NCBI GenBank assembly: GCA_964567785.1
Contig: CAZMOK010000023.1
Span: forward strand, 1 to 41,611
DNA length: 41,611 nucleotides
Direction: 5' to 3'
Source: CAZMOK01 sp964567785
Lineage (GTDB): Bacteria; Bacteroidota; Bacteroidia; Bacteroidales; JAGOPY01
A program made the position numbers and the translations under genes. The number at the start of each line of letters is the position of its first letter. Within the stretch, counting starts at the first letter, position 1. Of the stretch, positions 1 to 6,411 are shown piece after piece. Under the pieces are notes generated by a model. That model had not been told where the DNA came from. It ran no database searches and saw only the letters and a program-made list of their open reading frames with translations.

Positions 1-134
1 AAGGTAAGGATAAAGCCGGCAACCAGCAATCTTCCAGCCCTGAAAGGGCTGAACTACTACCCTCCTAATTGTAAACCGTAAATTGTAAAATAAAACACCC
101 TCCCCTGGTTTGGGGAAGGCTTGGGAGGGGGTTG
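1..134. other. Intergenic region with two inverted repeats
   Basis: No gene is seen. A 6-bp stem (CAGCCC/GGGCTG, loop TGAAA) lies at 35-51. A C-rich/G-rich pair (CCCTCCCC near 99-106 and GGGAGGGGG near 123-131) could fold into a second hairpin just downstream of the tRNA 3' end on the minus strand. The latter might end the tRNA transcript. It resembles short dispersed intergenic repeats of Bacteroidota, but that is from memory. Confidence 0.4.
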
Positions 135-207
135 TGATCCGGCTGGGATTCGAACCCAGGACCCACGGCTTAAAAGGCCGTTGCTCTACCAGCTGAGCTA
201 CCGAATC
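135..207 (-). tRNA. tRNA-Lys, anticodon TTT
   Basis: Read on the minus strand, the sequence folds as a complete cloverleaf. The 7-bp acceptor stem is GATTCGG with CCGGATC (one G-T wobble). The D arm is GCTC...GAGC. The 5-bp anticodon stem ACGGC/GCCGT encloses the loop CTTTTAA, so the anticodon is TTT (lysine). The T arm is CTGGG-TTCGAAT-CCCAG. The discriminator base is A at position 135. The next bases (CAA) show that CCA is not encoded and must be added after transcription. A well-spaced promoter lies 20 nt upstream. Confidence 0.96.
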
Positions 208-226
208 GGCCTCGAAAATGAGGGTG

Positions 227-257
227 CAAAAGTAAAAGTAATTTTTTAACTAGACAA
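227..257 (-). promoter_or_regulatory. Promoter of tRNA-Lys (Bacteroidota -33/-7 type)
   Basis: On the minus strand TTG (255-257) and TACTTTTG (227-234) are separated by 20 nt. This fits the Bacteroidota housekeeping sigma pattern (TTTG/TTG, 19-21 nt, TAnnTTTG). The predicted start of transcription is about 220, a few bases before the mature tRNA 5' end at 207. Confidence 0.75.
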
Positions 258-500
258 GGAAGTGGCCGGTTTTTCTCTCATACTTATTGTTTAAGATGCT
301 GTTCCCGAGATACTTGAGCTATAATGAAGATGGTTGTAAATGGTTGTTCATTACAGTTTACGAGGTTTGTGTACTAAAACCTCTGTTTTGCGCTCCTGTG
401 CGCCTTCGTGGCTGAGGTTCCTTTGCCTCCAGGACACAAAGGCTCTAAGGGCCGCTAAGTGATCTAATGAGAAACCTCCTGAACCCCACTCATAATTCTG
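258..500. other. Gene-free stretch with hairpins
   Basis: No credible open reading frame lies between the tRNA promoter and the ugd leader. It contains a 7-bp hairpin at 362-383 (GAGGTTT/AAACCTC, 8-nt loop) followed by TGTTTTG, and a 6-bp inverted repeat at 420-442 (CCTTTG/CAAAGG). The text around 395-460 (CGCCTTCGTGGC, GGACACAAAGGC) resembles a short interspersed sequence common in Bacteroidota intergenic DNA. Family membership is a recollection, not a search result. Confidence 0.4.
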
Positions 501-535
501 AAATCTTAAATCTCAAAACTCAAATCTCAAATCTT
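501..535 (+). repeat. Five tandem heptamers of the AAATCTC type
   Basis: Five 7-bp units follow each other without a break: AAATCTT, AAATCTC, AAAACTC, AAATCTC, AAATCTT. The array ends 8 nt before the -7 element of ugd, so it occupies the upstream promoter region. A related array lies at 8960-9000. Confidence 0.85.
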
Positions 536-543
536 ATTTCCGT

Positions 544-551
544 TATCTTTG
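544..551 (+). promoter_or_regulatory. -7 promoter element of ugd
   Basis: TATCTTTG matches TAnnTTTG exactly, 29 nt before the ATG. No clear -33 TTG is seen because the heptamer array occupies that place. The predicted leader has a 6-bp hairpin (CTGAAA 556-561 with TTTCAG 571-576) directly before the start codon. Confidence 0.65.
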
Positions 552-580
552 CCCGCTGAAACAAAAAAACTTTCAGAAAA

Positions 581-1903
581 ATGAAAATAACCATCGTAGG
601 CACCGGGTATGTAGGACTGGTTACCGGGGCCTGTTTTGCTGAAGTAGGGATCGATGTTACCTGCGTCGATATTGACGAAAAAAAGATCGAAGGACTTAAT
701 AACGGGGTGATCCCCATTTATGAGCCAGGCCTGGAAGAAATAGTTGAACGTAACATTGAAAAGAACAGGCTGCACTTCTACACAAAGCTAAGCGAATGCC
801 TTGATGGAACTCAGGTGGTCTTCAGCGCCGTGGGCACACCGCCCGACGAAGACGGAAGCGCCGACCTGAAATACGTTCTCGACGTTGCCAGGGAAGTGGG
901 CAGGAACATGACCGACTACATGCTGGTAGTCACAAAAAGCACTGTGCCCGTGGGTACAGCCAAACGGGTTAAAGAAGCCATCAGCGACGAACTGAAAAAG
1001 AGGAATGCCGACATCCCCTTCGATGTGGCCTCAAACCCGGAGTTCCTCAAGGAAGGTGCCGCAGTAGACGATTTCCTCAAGCCCGACAGGATCGTGGTGG
1101 GAATAGAATCGGAAAGGGCTGAAGAGCTGATGAGCAAGCTCTACAAACCATTCACCCTGAACGGCCACCCGGTTATTTTCATGGATATCGCCTCGGCCGA
1201 AATGACCAAATATGCCGCCAACGCCATGCTCGCCACCCGGATCAGCTTCATGAACGACATTGCAAGCCTCTGCGAGATCATGGGCGCCGATGTCAATATG
1301 GTACGAAAAGGGATCGGCAGCGACCCCAGGATAGGGCATAAATTCATCTATCCCGGCATCGGTTACGGAGGCTCCTGCTTTCCCAAAGATGTGAAAGCCC
1401 TTATCAAAACTGCCGATGAAAACGGGTTTAACATGCGCATCCTCAAATCTGTTGAAGAGGTGAACGACGACCAGAAAAACGTGCTCTTCGAAAAAGCAAA
1501 AACATACTTCAAAGGCGACCTCAAAGGAAAAACCGTTGCCCTGTGGGGACTTTCTTTCAAGCCCCAGACCGACGACATGCGCGAAGCACCTTCACTGGTC
1601 ATCATCAACAGCCTCCTGGAGGCGGGATGCAAAGTAAAGGCTTACGATCCCGTTGCCATGGAAGAAGCAAAAAGGAAAATCGGTGATGCGGTGGTCTATT
1701 GCAACGACCAGTACGAAGCCCTCCTTGAAGCCGACTGCCTCATGCTGGTGACCGAATGGAAAGAGTTCCGCATCCCTAACTTCAGCGTGATGAAGAAGCT
1801 CATGAATGCACCAGTCATTTTCGACGGCAGGAATATTTATGATGTTTCTGAACTGAGGGAAGCCGGATTCCACTACGAAGGTATCGGGCTGGGTAAATCT
1901 TAA
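581..1903 (+). CDS. ugd: UDP-glucose 6-dehydrogenase
   Basis: This 440-residue cytoplasmic enzyme oxidises UDP-glucose twice with NAD+ to give UDP-glucuronate. The N-terminal Rossmann domain starts with GTGYVGLVTGACFAE (residues 7-21) for NAD binding. SNPEFLKEGAA is at 151-161. The central helical domain contains EMTKYAANAMLA with Lys210. The catalytic nucleophile is Cys266 in GYGGSCFPKD (261-270). The C-terminal UDP-binding domain includes WGLSFKP. Length and motifs are typical of the UDP-glucose/GDP-mannose dehydrogenase family. The ATG follows a perfect -7 element by 29 nt. The next gene uses the product as substrate, which supports UDP-glucose rather than GDP-mannose as the substrate. Confidence 0.95.
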   Translation: MKITIVGTGYVGLVTGACFAEVGIDVTCVDIDEKKIEGLNNGVIPIYEPGLEEIVERNIEKNRLHFYTKLSECLDGTQVVFSAVGTPPDEDGSADLKYVLDVAREVGRNMTDYMLVVTKSTVPVGTAKRVKEAISDELKKRNADIPFDVASNPEFLKEGAAVDDFLKPDRIVVGIESERAEELMSKLYKPFTLNGHPVIFMDIASAEMTKYAANAMLATRISFMNDIASLCEIMGADVNMVRKGIGSDPRIGHKFIYPGIGYGGSCFPKDVKALIKTADENGFNMRILKSVEEVNDDQKNVLFEKAKTYFKGDLKGKTVALWGLSFKPQTDDMREAPSLVIINSLLEAGCKVKAYDPVAMEEAKRKIGDAVVYCNDQYEALLEADCLMLVTEWKEFRIPNFSVMKKLMNAPVIFDGRNIYDVSELREAGFHYEGIGLGKS

Positions 1904-1938
1904 TCAGACCGGGCACACTTTTCCTCACCTGCTTTTTT

Positions 1939-1946
1939 TATCTTTG
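1939..1946 (+). promoter_or_regulatory. -7 promoter element of the UDP-glucuronate decarboxylase gene
   Basis: TATCTTTG, identical to the element in front of ugd, lies 25 nt before the ATG at 1972. The decarboxylase gene can therefore be transcribed separately from ugd, although the two are only 68 nt apart. Confidence 0.65.
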
Positions 1947-1971
1947 GCACACCAATCAAGTATGCCAACCA

Positions 1972-2913
1972 ATGAAAAAAAGAATACTGGTAACGGGCGG
2001 AGCGGGATTCCTGGGTTCACACCTCTGTGACCGCCTCCTCAACGAAGGGAACGAGGTCATCTCCCTCGACAATTACTTTACCGGGCAAAAGCAGAACATC
2101 GTCCACCTGATAAACAACCCCTATTTCGAAATGATAAGGCATGATGTAACAATGCCTTTCTATATAGAGGTTGATGAGATCTATAATCTGGCCTGCCCTG
2201 CCTCCCCTATCCATTACCAGTTCAATCCCATAAAGACCATCAAAACATCCGTGTCGGGCGCCATAAACATGCTCGGCCTGGCAAAGAGGATCAAATCGAA
2301 AATACTGCAGGCATCCACCAGCGAGGTTTACGGCGACCCGCAGGTACACCCCCAGCGTGAGGATTACTGGGGCTATGTCAACCCTATCGGACCCAGGGCC
2401 TGCTACGACGAGGGAAAGCGGTGTGCCGAATCCCTCTTCATGAACTACCACATCCAGAACGATGTGAGGATAAAGATCCTCAGGATCTTCAACACCTACG
2501 GGCCGAGGATGCACCCCCACGACGGCCGGGTGGTGTCGAACTTCATCGTCCAGGCGCTGAAGAACGAAGACATAACCATTTACGGCGACGGAAGCCAGTC
2601 GAGGAGCTTTTGCTATGTTGATGACCTTATTGAAGCTATGATAAGGATGATGAACTCACGGGAGGAATTCATGGGCCCCGTTAATGCGGGCAATCCCAGT
2701 GAATTCACGATAATGGAGCTGGCAGAACTCGTATTGAAGCTTACGGGATCCAGATCAAAACTAGTCTTTAAACCGCTCCCACAGGACGATCCGCTACAGC
2801 GAAGGCCGGACATTACCCTTGCCCGGGAAGAGCTCGGCTGGGAACCAAAGATCAAATTGGAGCAGGGATTGATTAACACCATTGATTATTTCAAAAACCA
2901 GCTCGAACTTTAG
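1972..2913 (+). CDS. uxs: UDP-glucuronate decarboxylase (UDP-xylose synthase)
   Basis: This 313-residue extended short-chain dehydrogenase/reductase decarboxylates UDP-glucuronate to UDP-xylose through a 4-keto intermediate with bound NAD+. The nucleotide-binding motif is TGGAGFLGSH (8-17). The catalytic residues are Thr/Ser in ASTSEVYGDP (114-123) and the Tyr145-x3-Lys149 pair in CYDEGKR. RIFNTYGPRM and GDGSQSRSFCYVDDL are typical of the UXS branch rather than of UDP-glucose 4-epimerases. Its substrate is the product of the preceding ugd. It has its own -7 element. The following rfbD begins 6 nt after the stop, so the two are probably co-transcribed. Confidence 0.93.
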   Translation: MKKRILVTGGAGFLGSHLCDRLLNEGNEVISLDNYFTGQKQNIVHLINNPYFEMIRHDVTMPFYIEVDEIYNLACPASPIHYQFNPIKTIKTSVSGAINMLGLAKRIKSKILQASTSEVYGDPQVHPQREDYWGYVNPIGPRACYDEGKRCAESLFMNYHIQNDVRIKILRIFNTYGPRMHPHDGRVVSNFIVQALKNEDITIYGDGSQSRSFCYVDDLIEAMIRMMNSREEFMGPVNAGNPSEFTIMELAELVLKLTGSRSKLVFKPLPQDDPLQRRPDITLAREELGWEPKIKLEQGLINTIDYFKNQLEL

Positions 2914-2919
2914 GAAACT

Positions 2920-3783
2920 ATGAAAGTTCTGATTACAGGGGGCAACGGACAACTTGGAAGCCAGGTCAGGCACGATGCAGGCAAATTCAAGGGGGTTGAC
3001 TTCACCTTTATCGATGTTGAAGACCTCGACCTGCTGAATAAAGAACAGGTTGACCGGTATTTTGAAGAAAACCGTTTTGACGCGGTCGTGAACTGTGCAG
3101 CATTTACTGATGTGGACGGCGCTGAGGATAAGGAAGACCAGGCAAATGCACTGAATGCCGGGCTTGTTGAGAACCTTGCCGTTGCAGCGAAAAAACAAAA
3201 AGCATTGTTGGTGCATATTTCCACAGATTATGTTTTCAGCGGAAAGAGCTACCTGCCATACACTGAAGAGGATAAGCCCGATCCGGCATCAGCTTACGGC
3301 AGGTCTAAGCTGAAGGGTGAAGAGGCACTGAAAAATATTTCGGGGAACATCGCCATTGTACGGACATCCTGGCTTGTCTCATCATTTGGCAAGAATTTTG
3401 TCAGGACCATTTCCAGGCTGTCGGCAGAAAAAGAAGAGCTGAAAGTGGTTTTCGACCAGGTGGGCAATCCCACTTATGCCGGTGAACTTGTGAGGGTAGT
3501 CATGATGCTCATTGAAAAACAGAAAGATCTGGAAGGGGTCCGCATTTATCATTTTTCAAATGAAGGTGTTTGCAGTTGGTACGACCTGGCCCATGCGCTG
3601 GTGGAAATGAGCGGGAGCAAATGCAGAATCGTGCCCGTAAGGAGCAGCGAGTTTCCGCAAAAGGCGCCACGGCCTCCGCTCAGCACCCTCGACAAGGCAA
3701 AGATCAAAAATGACCTTGAACTTGAAATACCGCACTGGCGCGACAGCCTGGCCGGAATAGTGAACTCTTTAAAAAATCAATAA
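2920..3783 (+). CDS. rfbD: dTDP-4-dehydrorhamnose reductase
   Basis: RmlD/RfbD carries out the last step of dTDP-L-rhamnose synthesis, the NAD(P)H reduction of dTDP-4-dehydro-L-rhamnose. The 287-residue protein has the cofactor motif TGGNGQLGSQ (6-15), STDYVFSG (101-108) and the catalytic Tyr126-x3-Lys130 in AYGRSK. RTSWL and QVGNPTYAGEL are family signatures. It starts 6 nt after the decarboxylase stop. rmlA, rmlB and rmlC are not in the window, so the rest of the rhamnose pathway must lie elsewhere. A related 4-keto-sugar reductase activity cannot be excluded from sequence alone. Confidence 0.88.
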   Translation: MKVLITGGNGQLGSQVRHDAGKFKGVDFTFIDVEDLDLLNKEQVDRYFEENRFDAVVNCAAFTDVDGAEDKEDQANALNAGLVENLAVAAKKQKALLVHISTDYVFSGKSYLPYTEEDKPDPASAYGRSKLKGEEALKNISGNIAIVRTSWLVSSFGKNFVRTISRLSAEKEELKVVFDQVGNPTYAGELVRVVMMLIEKQKDLEGVRIYHFSNEGVCSWYDLAHALVEMSGSKCRIVPVRSSEFPQKAPRPPLSTLDKAKIKNDLELEIPHWRDSLAGIVNSLKNQ

Positions 3784-3799
3784 TCAAAAAATCAAAACC

Positions 3800-5533
3800 A
3801 TGAATATCGATCCCCAGATCCTGAGCAAAGCGGAAAAATGGCTTACACCCGGCTTCGATGAACAAACCAGGAACCGTGTGAAGAACATGATAGAAAACGA
3901 CCCGCAAGACCTTATTGAATCTTTCTACAAAGATCTCGAATTCGGCACCGGAGGCCTGAGGGGCATTATGGGTGTGGGCACCAACCGGATGAACAAGTAC
4001 ACGGTAGGGATGGCCACCCAGGGACTGGCGAACTACCTGAAGAAGATGTTCAGCCGGAAAGATGAGATCAAAGTTGCCATTGCCTGCGATTCCCGGAACA
4101 ACAGCGAATATTTCGCCAGGATTACAGCAGAGGTTTTCTCGGCCAACGGAATAAAAGTATTCCTTTTTGAAAGCCTGCGCCCCACGCCTGAGCTTTCCTT
4201 TGCCATCAGGAAACTTGGTTGCAGCAGCGGTGTGGTCATAACCGCTTCACACAACCCGAAGGAGTATAACGGCTACAAGGCCTACTGGGACGACGGGGCA
4301 CAGTTGATCCCACCTCATGATAAAAATGTCATCAGCGAGGTGCAACAGATCGGATCGATCGACCAGGTGAATTTCAACGGGAATGAAGGCCTGATCGAAA
4401 TGATCGGAAAGAATGTGGATGACGCCTACCTCAGCAAAGTTAAGGAACAGTCGCTTTCACCTGAGGTGGTACAGAGGCAGAAAGACCTTAAGATCGTATA
4501 CACGCCGCTTCATGGAACAGGGGCTGTAATGGTCCCCGAAGCGCTTAAGATGTTCGGCTTTGAAAATGTTACCGTTGTTGAAGAGCAGGCAGTTCCCGAC
4601 GGCGACTTCCCAACAGTGAAGTCGCCCAATCCGGAAGAACCGGCAGCCCTTGAGATTGCACTTGAGAAAGCAAGGGATATTGATGCAGACCTGGTTATGG
4701 CCACTGATCCCGATGCCGACAGGGTCGGGATAGCCGTAAAGAACCTGGACGGCGAATTTGTGCTACTGAACGGGAACCAGGCTGCCAGCCTGCTCCTTCA
4801 CTATGTGCTTAATAAATGGTCGGCGAACGGCAAACTTACAGGAAAAGAATACATTGTAAAGACTATCGTGACCTCTGAACTCCTTTCAGATATTGCTGCA
4901 AAATACAATGTGCCCTGCTATGACGTACTTACCGGTTTCAAATGGATCGCCGATATCATAAAGCAGAACGAAGGCGAAAAGACCTTCATCGCAGGCGGCG
5001 AAGAAAGCTATGGCTATATGGTGGGGGACTTTGTGAGGGATAAGGACGCGATAAGTTCCTGTGCCATGATCGCCGAAACAGCAGCCTGGGCTGCAGACAG
5101 CGGTAAGAGCCTGTACCAGCTCCTGATCGATATTTATCTTGAGTTCGGTTTCTACAAGGAAAGACTTGTATCCATTGTAAGGAAAGGCAAATCGGGAAGC
5201 GAAGAGATACGGGCGATGATGGAGAGGTTCCGGGTCAGCCCGCCGGAATCATTGAACAACAGCAAGATCATCAGGGTCAAGGATTATTTAACCCGGGAAA
5301 ATAAAAACCTGGAAACGGGCAAAACGGATGAGATCGACCTGCCCAAATCAAACGTGCTTCAGTTCCTCCTGGCCGACGGCAGCAAGATAAGCATGAGGCC
5401 CAGCGGTACGGAGCCCAAGATCAAGTTCTATTTTGGTGTGAAGGAAGAACTTAAGAGCAGGGATGATCATGAATCTGTGAATGCTGGGCTGGAGTCGCGG
5501 ATCGAGGCACTGATAAAGGACCTTAAGGTATAA
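3800..5533 (+). CDS. Phospho-sugar mutase (phosphoglucomutase/phosphomannomutase family)
   Basis: This 577-residue alpha-D-phosphohexomutase interconverts hexose 1- and 6-phosphates via a phosphoserine. The phosphorylated serine is Ser150 in TASHNP (148-153). The Mg-binding loop is DPDADR (303-308). The sugar-binding loop is GGEESYG, with about 135 residues between it and the C-terminal phosphate-binding RPSGTEPKIK. The long form resembles the PgcA/PGM2-like branch common in Bacteroidota and Firmicutes. Glucose versus mannose preference cannot be read from the sequence. It starts 16 nt after rfbD and probably completes the nucleotide-sugar operon by supplying glucose 1-phosphate. Confidence 0.9.
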   Translation: MNIDPQILSKAEKWLTPGFDEQTRNRVKNMIENDPQDLIESFYKDLEFGTGGLRGIMGVGTNRMNKYTVGMATQGLANYLKKMFSRKDEIKVAIACDSRNNSEYFARITAEVFSANGIKVFLFESLRPTPELSFAIRKLGCSSGVVITASHNPKEYNGYKAYWDDGAQLIPPHDKNVISEVQQIGSIDQVNFNGNEGLIEMIGKNVDDAYLSKVKEQSLSPEVVQRQKDLKIVYTPLHGTGAVMVPEALKMFGFENVTVVEEQAVPDGDFPTVKSPNPEEPAALEIALEKARDIDADLVMATDPDADRVGIAVKNLDGEFVLLNGNQAASLLLHYVLNKWSANGKLTGKEYIVKTIVTSELLSDIAAKYNVPCYDVLTGFKWIADIIKQNEGEKTFIAGGEESYGYMVGDFVRDKDAISSCAMIAETAAWAADSGKSLYQLLIDIYLEFGFYKERLVSIVRKGKSGSEEIRAMMERFRVSPPESLNNSKIIRVKDYLTRENKNLETGKTDEIDLPKSNVLQFLLADGSKISMRPSGTEPKIKFYFGVKEELKSRDDHESVNAGLESRIEALIKDLKV

Positions 5534-5539
5534 TAGTCA

Positions 5540-5653
5540 TCAGAAAATGGCTTTAATATTTTCTTTCTGAAACTGCTCCATCACATCCTCCTGCTGACGG
5601 ATGCACTTATCGATCAGATCCTTTTTGAACCCGGTTCTTTTTTTTATTGTCCA
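5540..5653 (-). pseudogene. Possible remnant of a small minus-strand gene
   Basis: Read on the minus strand, 37 codons are open from 5653 down to a TGA at 5540-5542, with a second in-frame stop behind it. The peptide contains GFKKDLIDKCIRQQEDVMEQ, an amphipathic, charged stretch that looks like real protein. There is no start codon before its internal Met, and a stop lies just upstream at 5654-5656. It vaguely resembles the N-terminal helix of the GreA-like small proteins of Bacteroidota. It may be a decayed 3' end, or chance. Confidence 0.25.
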
Positions 5654-5702
5654 TCAACAGAAAATACAAATTGTTTGGCGGATAGCCTCAATATTTTTTA
5701 AT

Positions 5703-5710
5703 TAATTTCG
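5703..5710 (+). promoter_or_regulatory. Possible -7 element of the DUF5063 gene
   Basis: TAATTTCG differs from TAnnTTTG at one base and lies 5 nt before the ATG at 5716. Transcription from here would give an almost leaderless message. The only upstream TTTG (5674-5677) is spaced 25 nt away, wider than usual. Confidence 0.3.
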
Positions 5711-5715
5711 CCCAC

Positions 5716-6276
5716 ATGTCGGAAAAACAACCTGTTAACGGAGAGGTAAGAGAGCCTTCGGAATCACTCCCGGTGCTTGAATTTATAAGAGTGGCCTATG
5801 AATTTGTCCTCTTTATCGAAAAAATTGAAAAGGAGGGAAAGGAAGAAGTCTTTGATTTCATTCACAAAATAGCACCACTGATCTATGTAAAGGCTGTTCT
5901 TCTGCCTGTAATAACCCCGGAGGAGGAAGAAATTGCCGAGAGGTTCGTTACCGAGGAGGAGTGGGAGAATGTTTTCAACGACCTGAGGCAACGCCTGGGC
6001 AACGAGGATATCTTCTGGTTCATTGATCCGGTGCGGGATCCTGATTACCAGCCAATAAAGGCAAGCCTGGCCGAGCACCTTACCGATATCTACCAGGACC
6101 TCAAGGATTGTATCCTTCTTTACCAGAAGAACAATAAACTAACCAGGGACATTGCGGTTTTCGAAATAAAAAGACTCTTCCGCGACAGGTGGGGTGCCAG
6201 GCTGATCAGGACGATCAATGCCATTCATAACCACATGTATCCCGAAACAGACCTGGAAACATTCTATGACCTTTAG
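5716..6276 (+). CDS. DUF5063 family protein
   Basis: This acidic 186-residue cytoplasmic protein has no signal peptide or membrane segment. It is predicted to be mainly helical: EFIRVAYEFVLFIEKIEKE near residues 22-40 and a long C-terminal helical part ending in NAIHNHMYPETDLETFYDL. The overall pattern matches the DUF5063 family, known almost only from Bacteroidales and without an assigned function. The family call is from memory of its pattern. Its 3' end is followed by a hairpin at 6355-6374 and then the FeoAB promoter, so it is probably transcribed alone. Confidence 0.7.
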   Translation: MSEKQPVNGEVREPSESLPVLEFIRVAYEFVLFIEKIEKEGKEEVFDFIHKIAPLIYVKAVLLPVITPEEEEIAERFVTEEEWENVFNDLRQRLGNEDIFWFIDPVRDPDYQPIKASLAEHLTDIYQDLKDCILLYQKNNKLTRDIAVFEIKRLFRDRWGARLIRTINAIHNHMYPETDLETFYDL

Positions 6277-6321
6277 TGAGGGCACGGATCCACACCTTTC
6301 TATTCACAAATTGATCTTCTT

Positions 6322-6340
6322 ATTTAGACTGAATTTAGAA
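6322..6340 (+). promoter_or_regulatory. Degenerate second operator-like site upstream of feoAB
   Basis: ATTTAGA (6322-6328) recurs after 5 nt as TTTAGAA (6334-6340). It has the same half-site and spacing as the perfect palindrome at 6390-6408, but in direct rather than inverted orientation, so the right half matches the operator poorly. It could be a weaker site of the same regulator. Confidence 0.3.
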
Positions 6341-6354
6341 TGAATTAAGTGACA

Positions 6355-6380
6355 TAGCTACATGATTGTAGCTATTTTTG
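6355..6380 (+). promoter_or_regulatory. FeoAB promoter -7 element overlapped by a hairpin
   Basis: TATTTTTG (6373-6380) is an exact TAnnTTTG element placing the start of transcription near 6387. Its first two bases are also the end of a perfect 7-bp inverted repeat, TAGCTAC/GTAGCTA (6355-6361 and 6368-6374, 6-nt loop), followed by TTTTT. The same stretch could therefore also act as a weak intrinsic terminator for the DUF5063 gene. Confidence 0.6.
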
Positions 6381-6389
6381 TATTACTTT

Positions 6390-6408
6390 ATTTAGATTAA
6401 TTCTAAAT
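6390..6408 (+). promoter_or_regulatory. 19-bp palindromic operator of feoAB
   Basis: ATTTAGA-TTAAT-TCTAAAT is a perfect inverted repeat with 7-bp arms and a 5-bp centre. It begins about 3 nt after the predicted transcription start and ends 3 nt before the TTG start codon. Size and layout fit an iron-dependent repressor of the DtxR/IdeR type (19-bp operators), or less likely Fur. The regulator's identity is inferred from geometry and the regulated gene. Confidence 0.7.
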
Positions 6409-6411
6409 TAT

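Noticed and set aside
2017..2520. A 167-codon minus-strand frame in the UDP-glucuronate decarboxylase gene
   Set aside because: Antisense shadow of a clear gene without motifs of its own.
5630..5650. Intrinsic terminator after the phosphohexomutase gene (GAACCCGGTTC followed by eight T)
   Set aside because: The inverted repeat leaves a 4-bp stem with a 3-nt loop, too weak to call.
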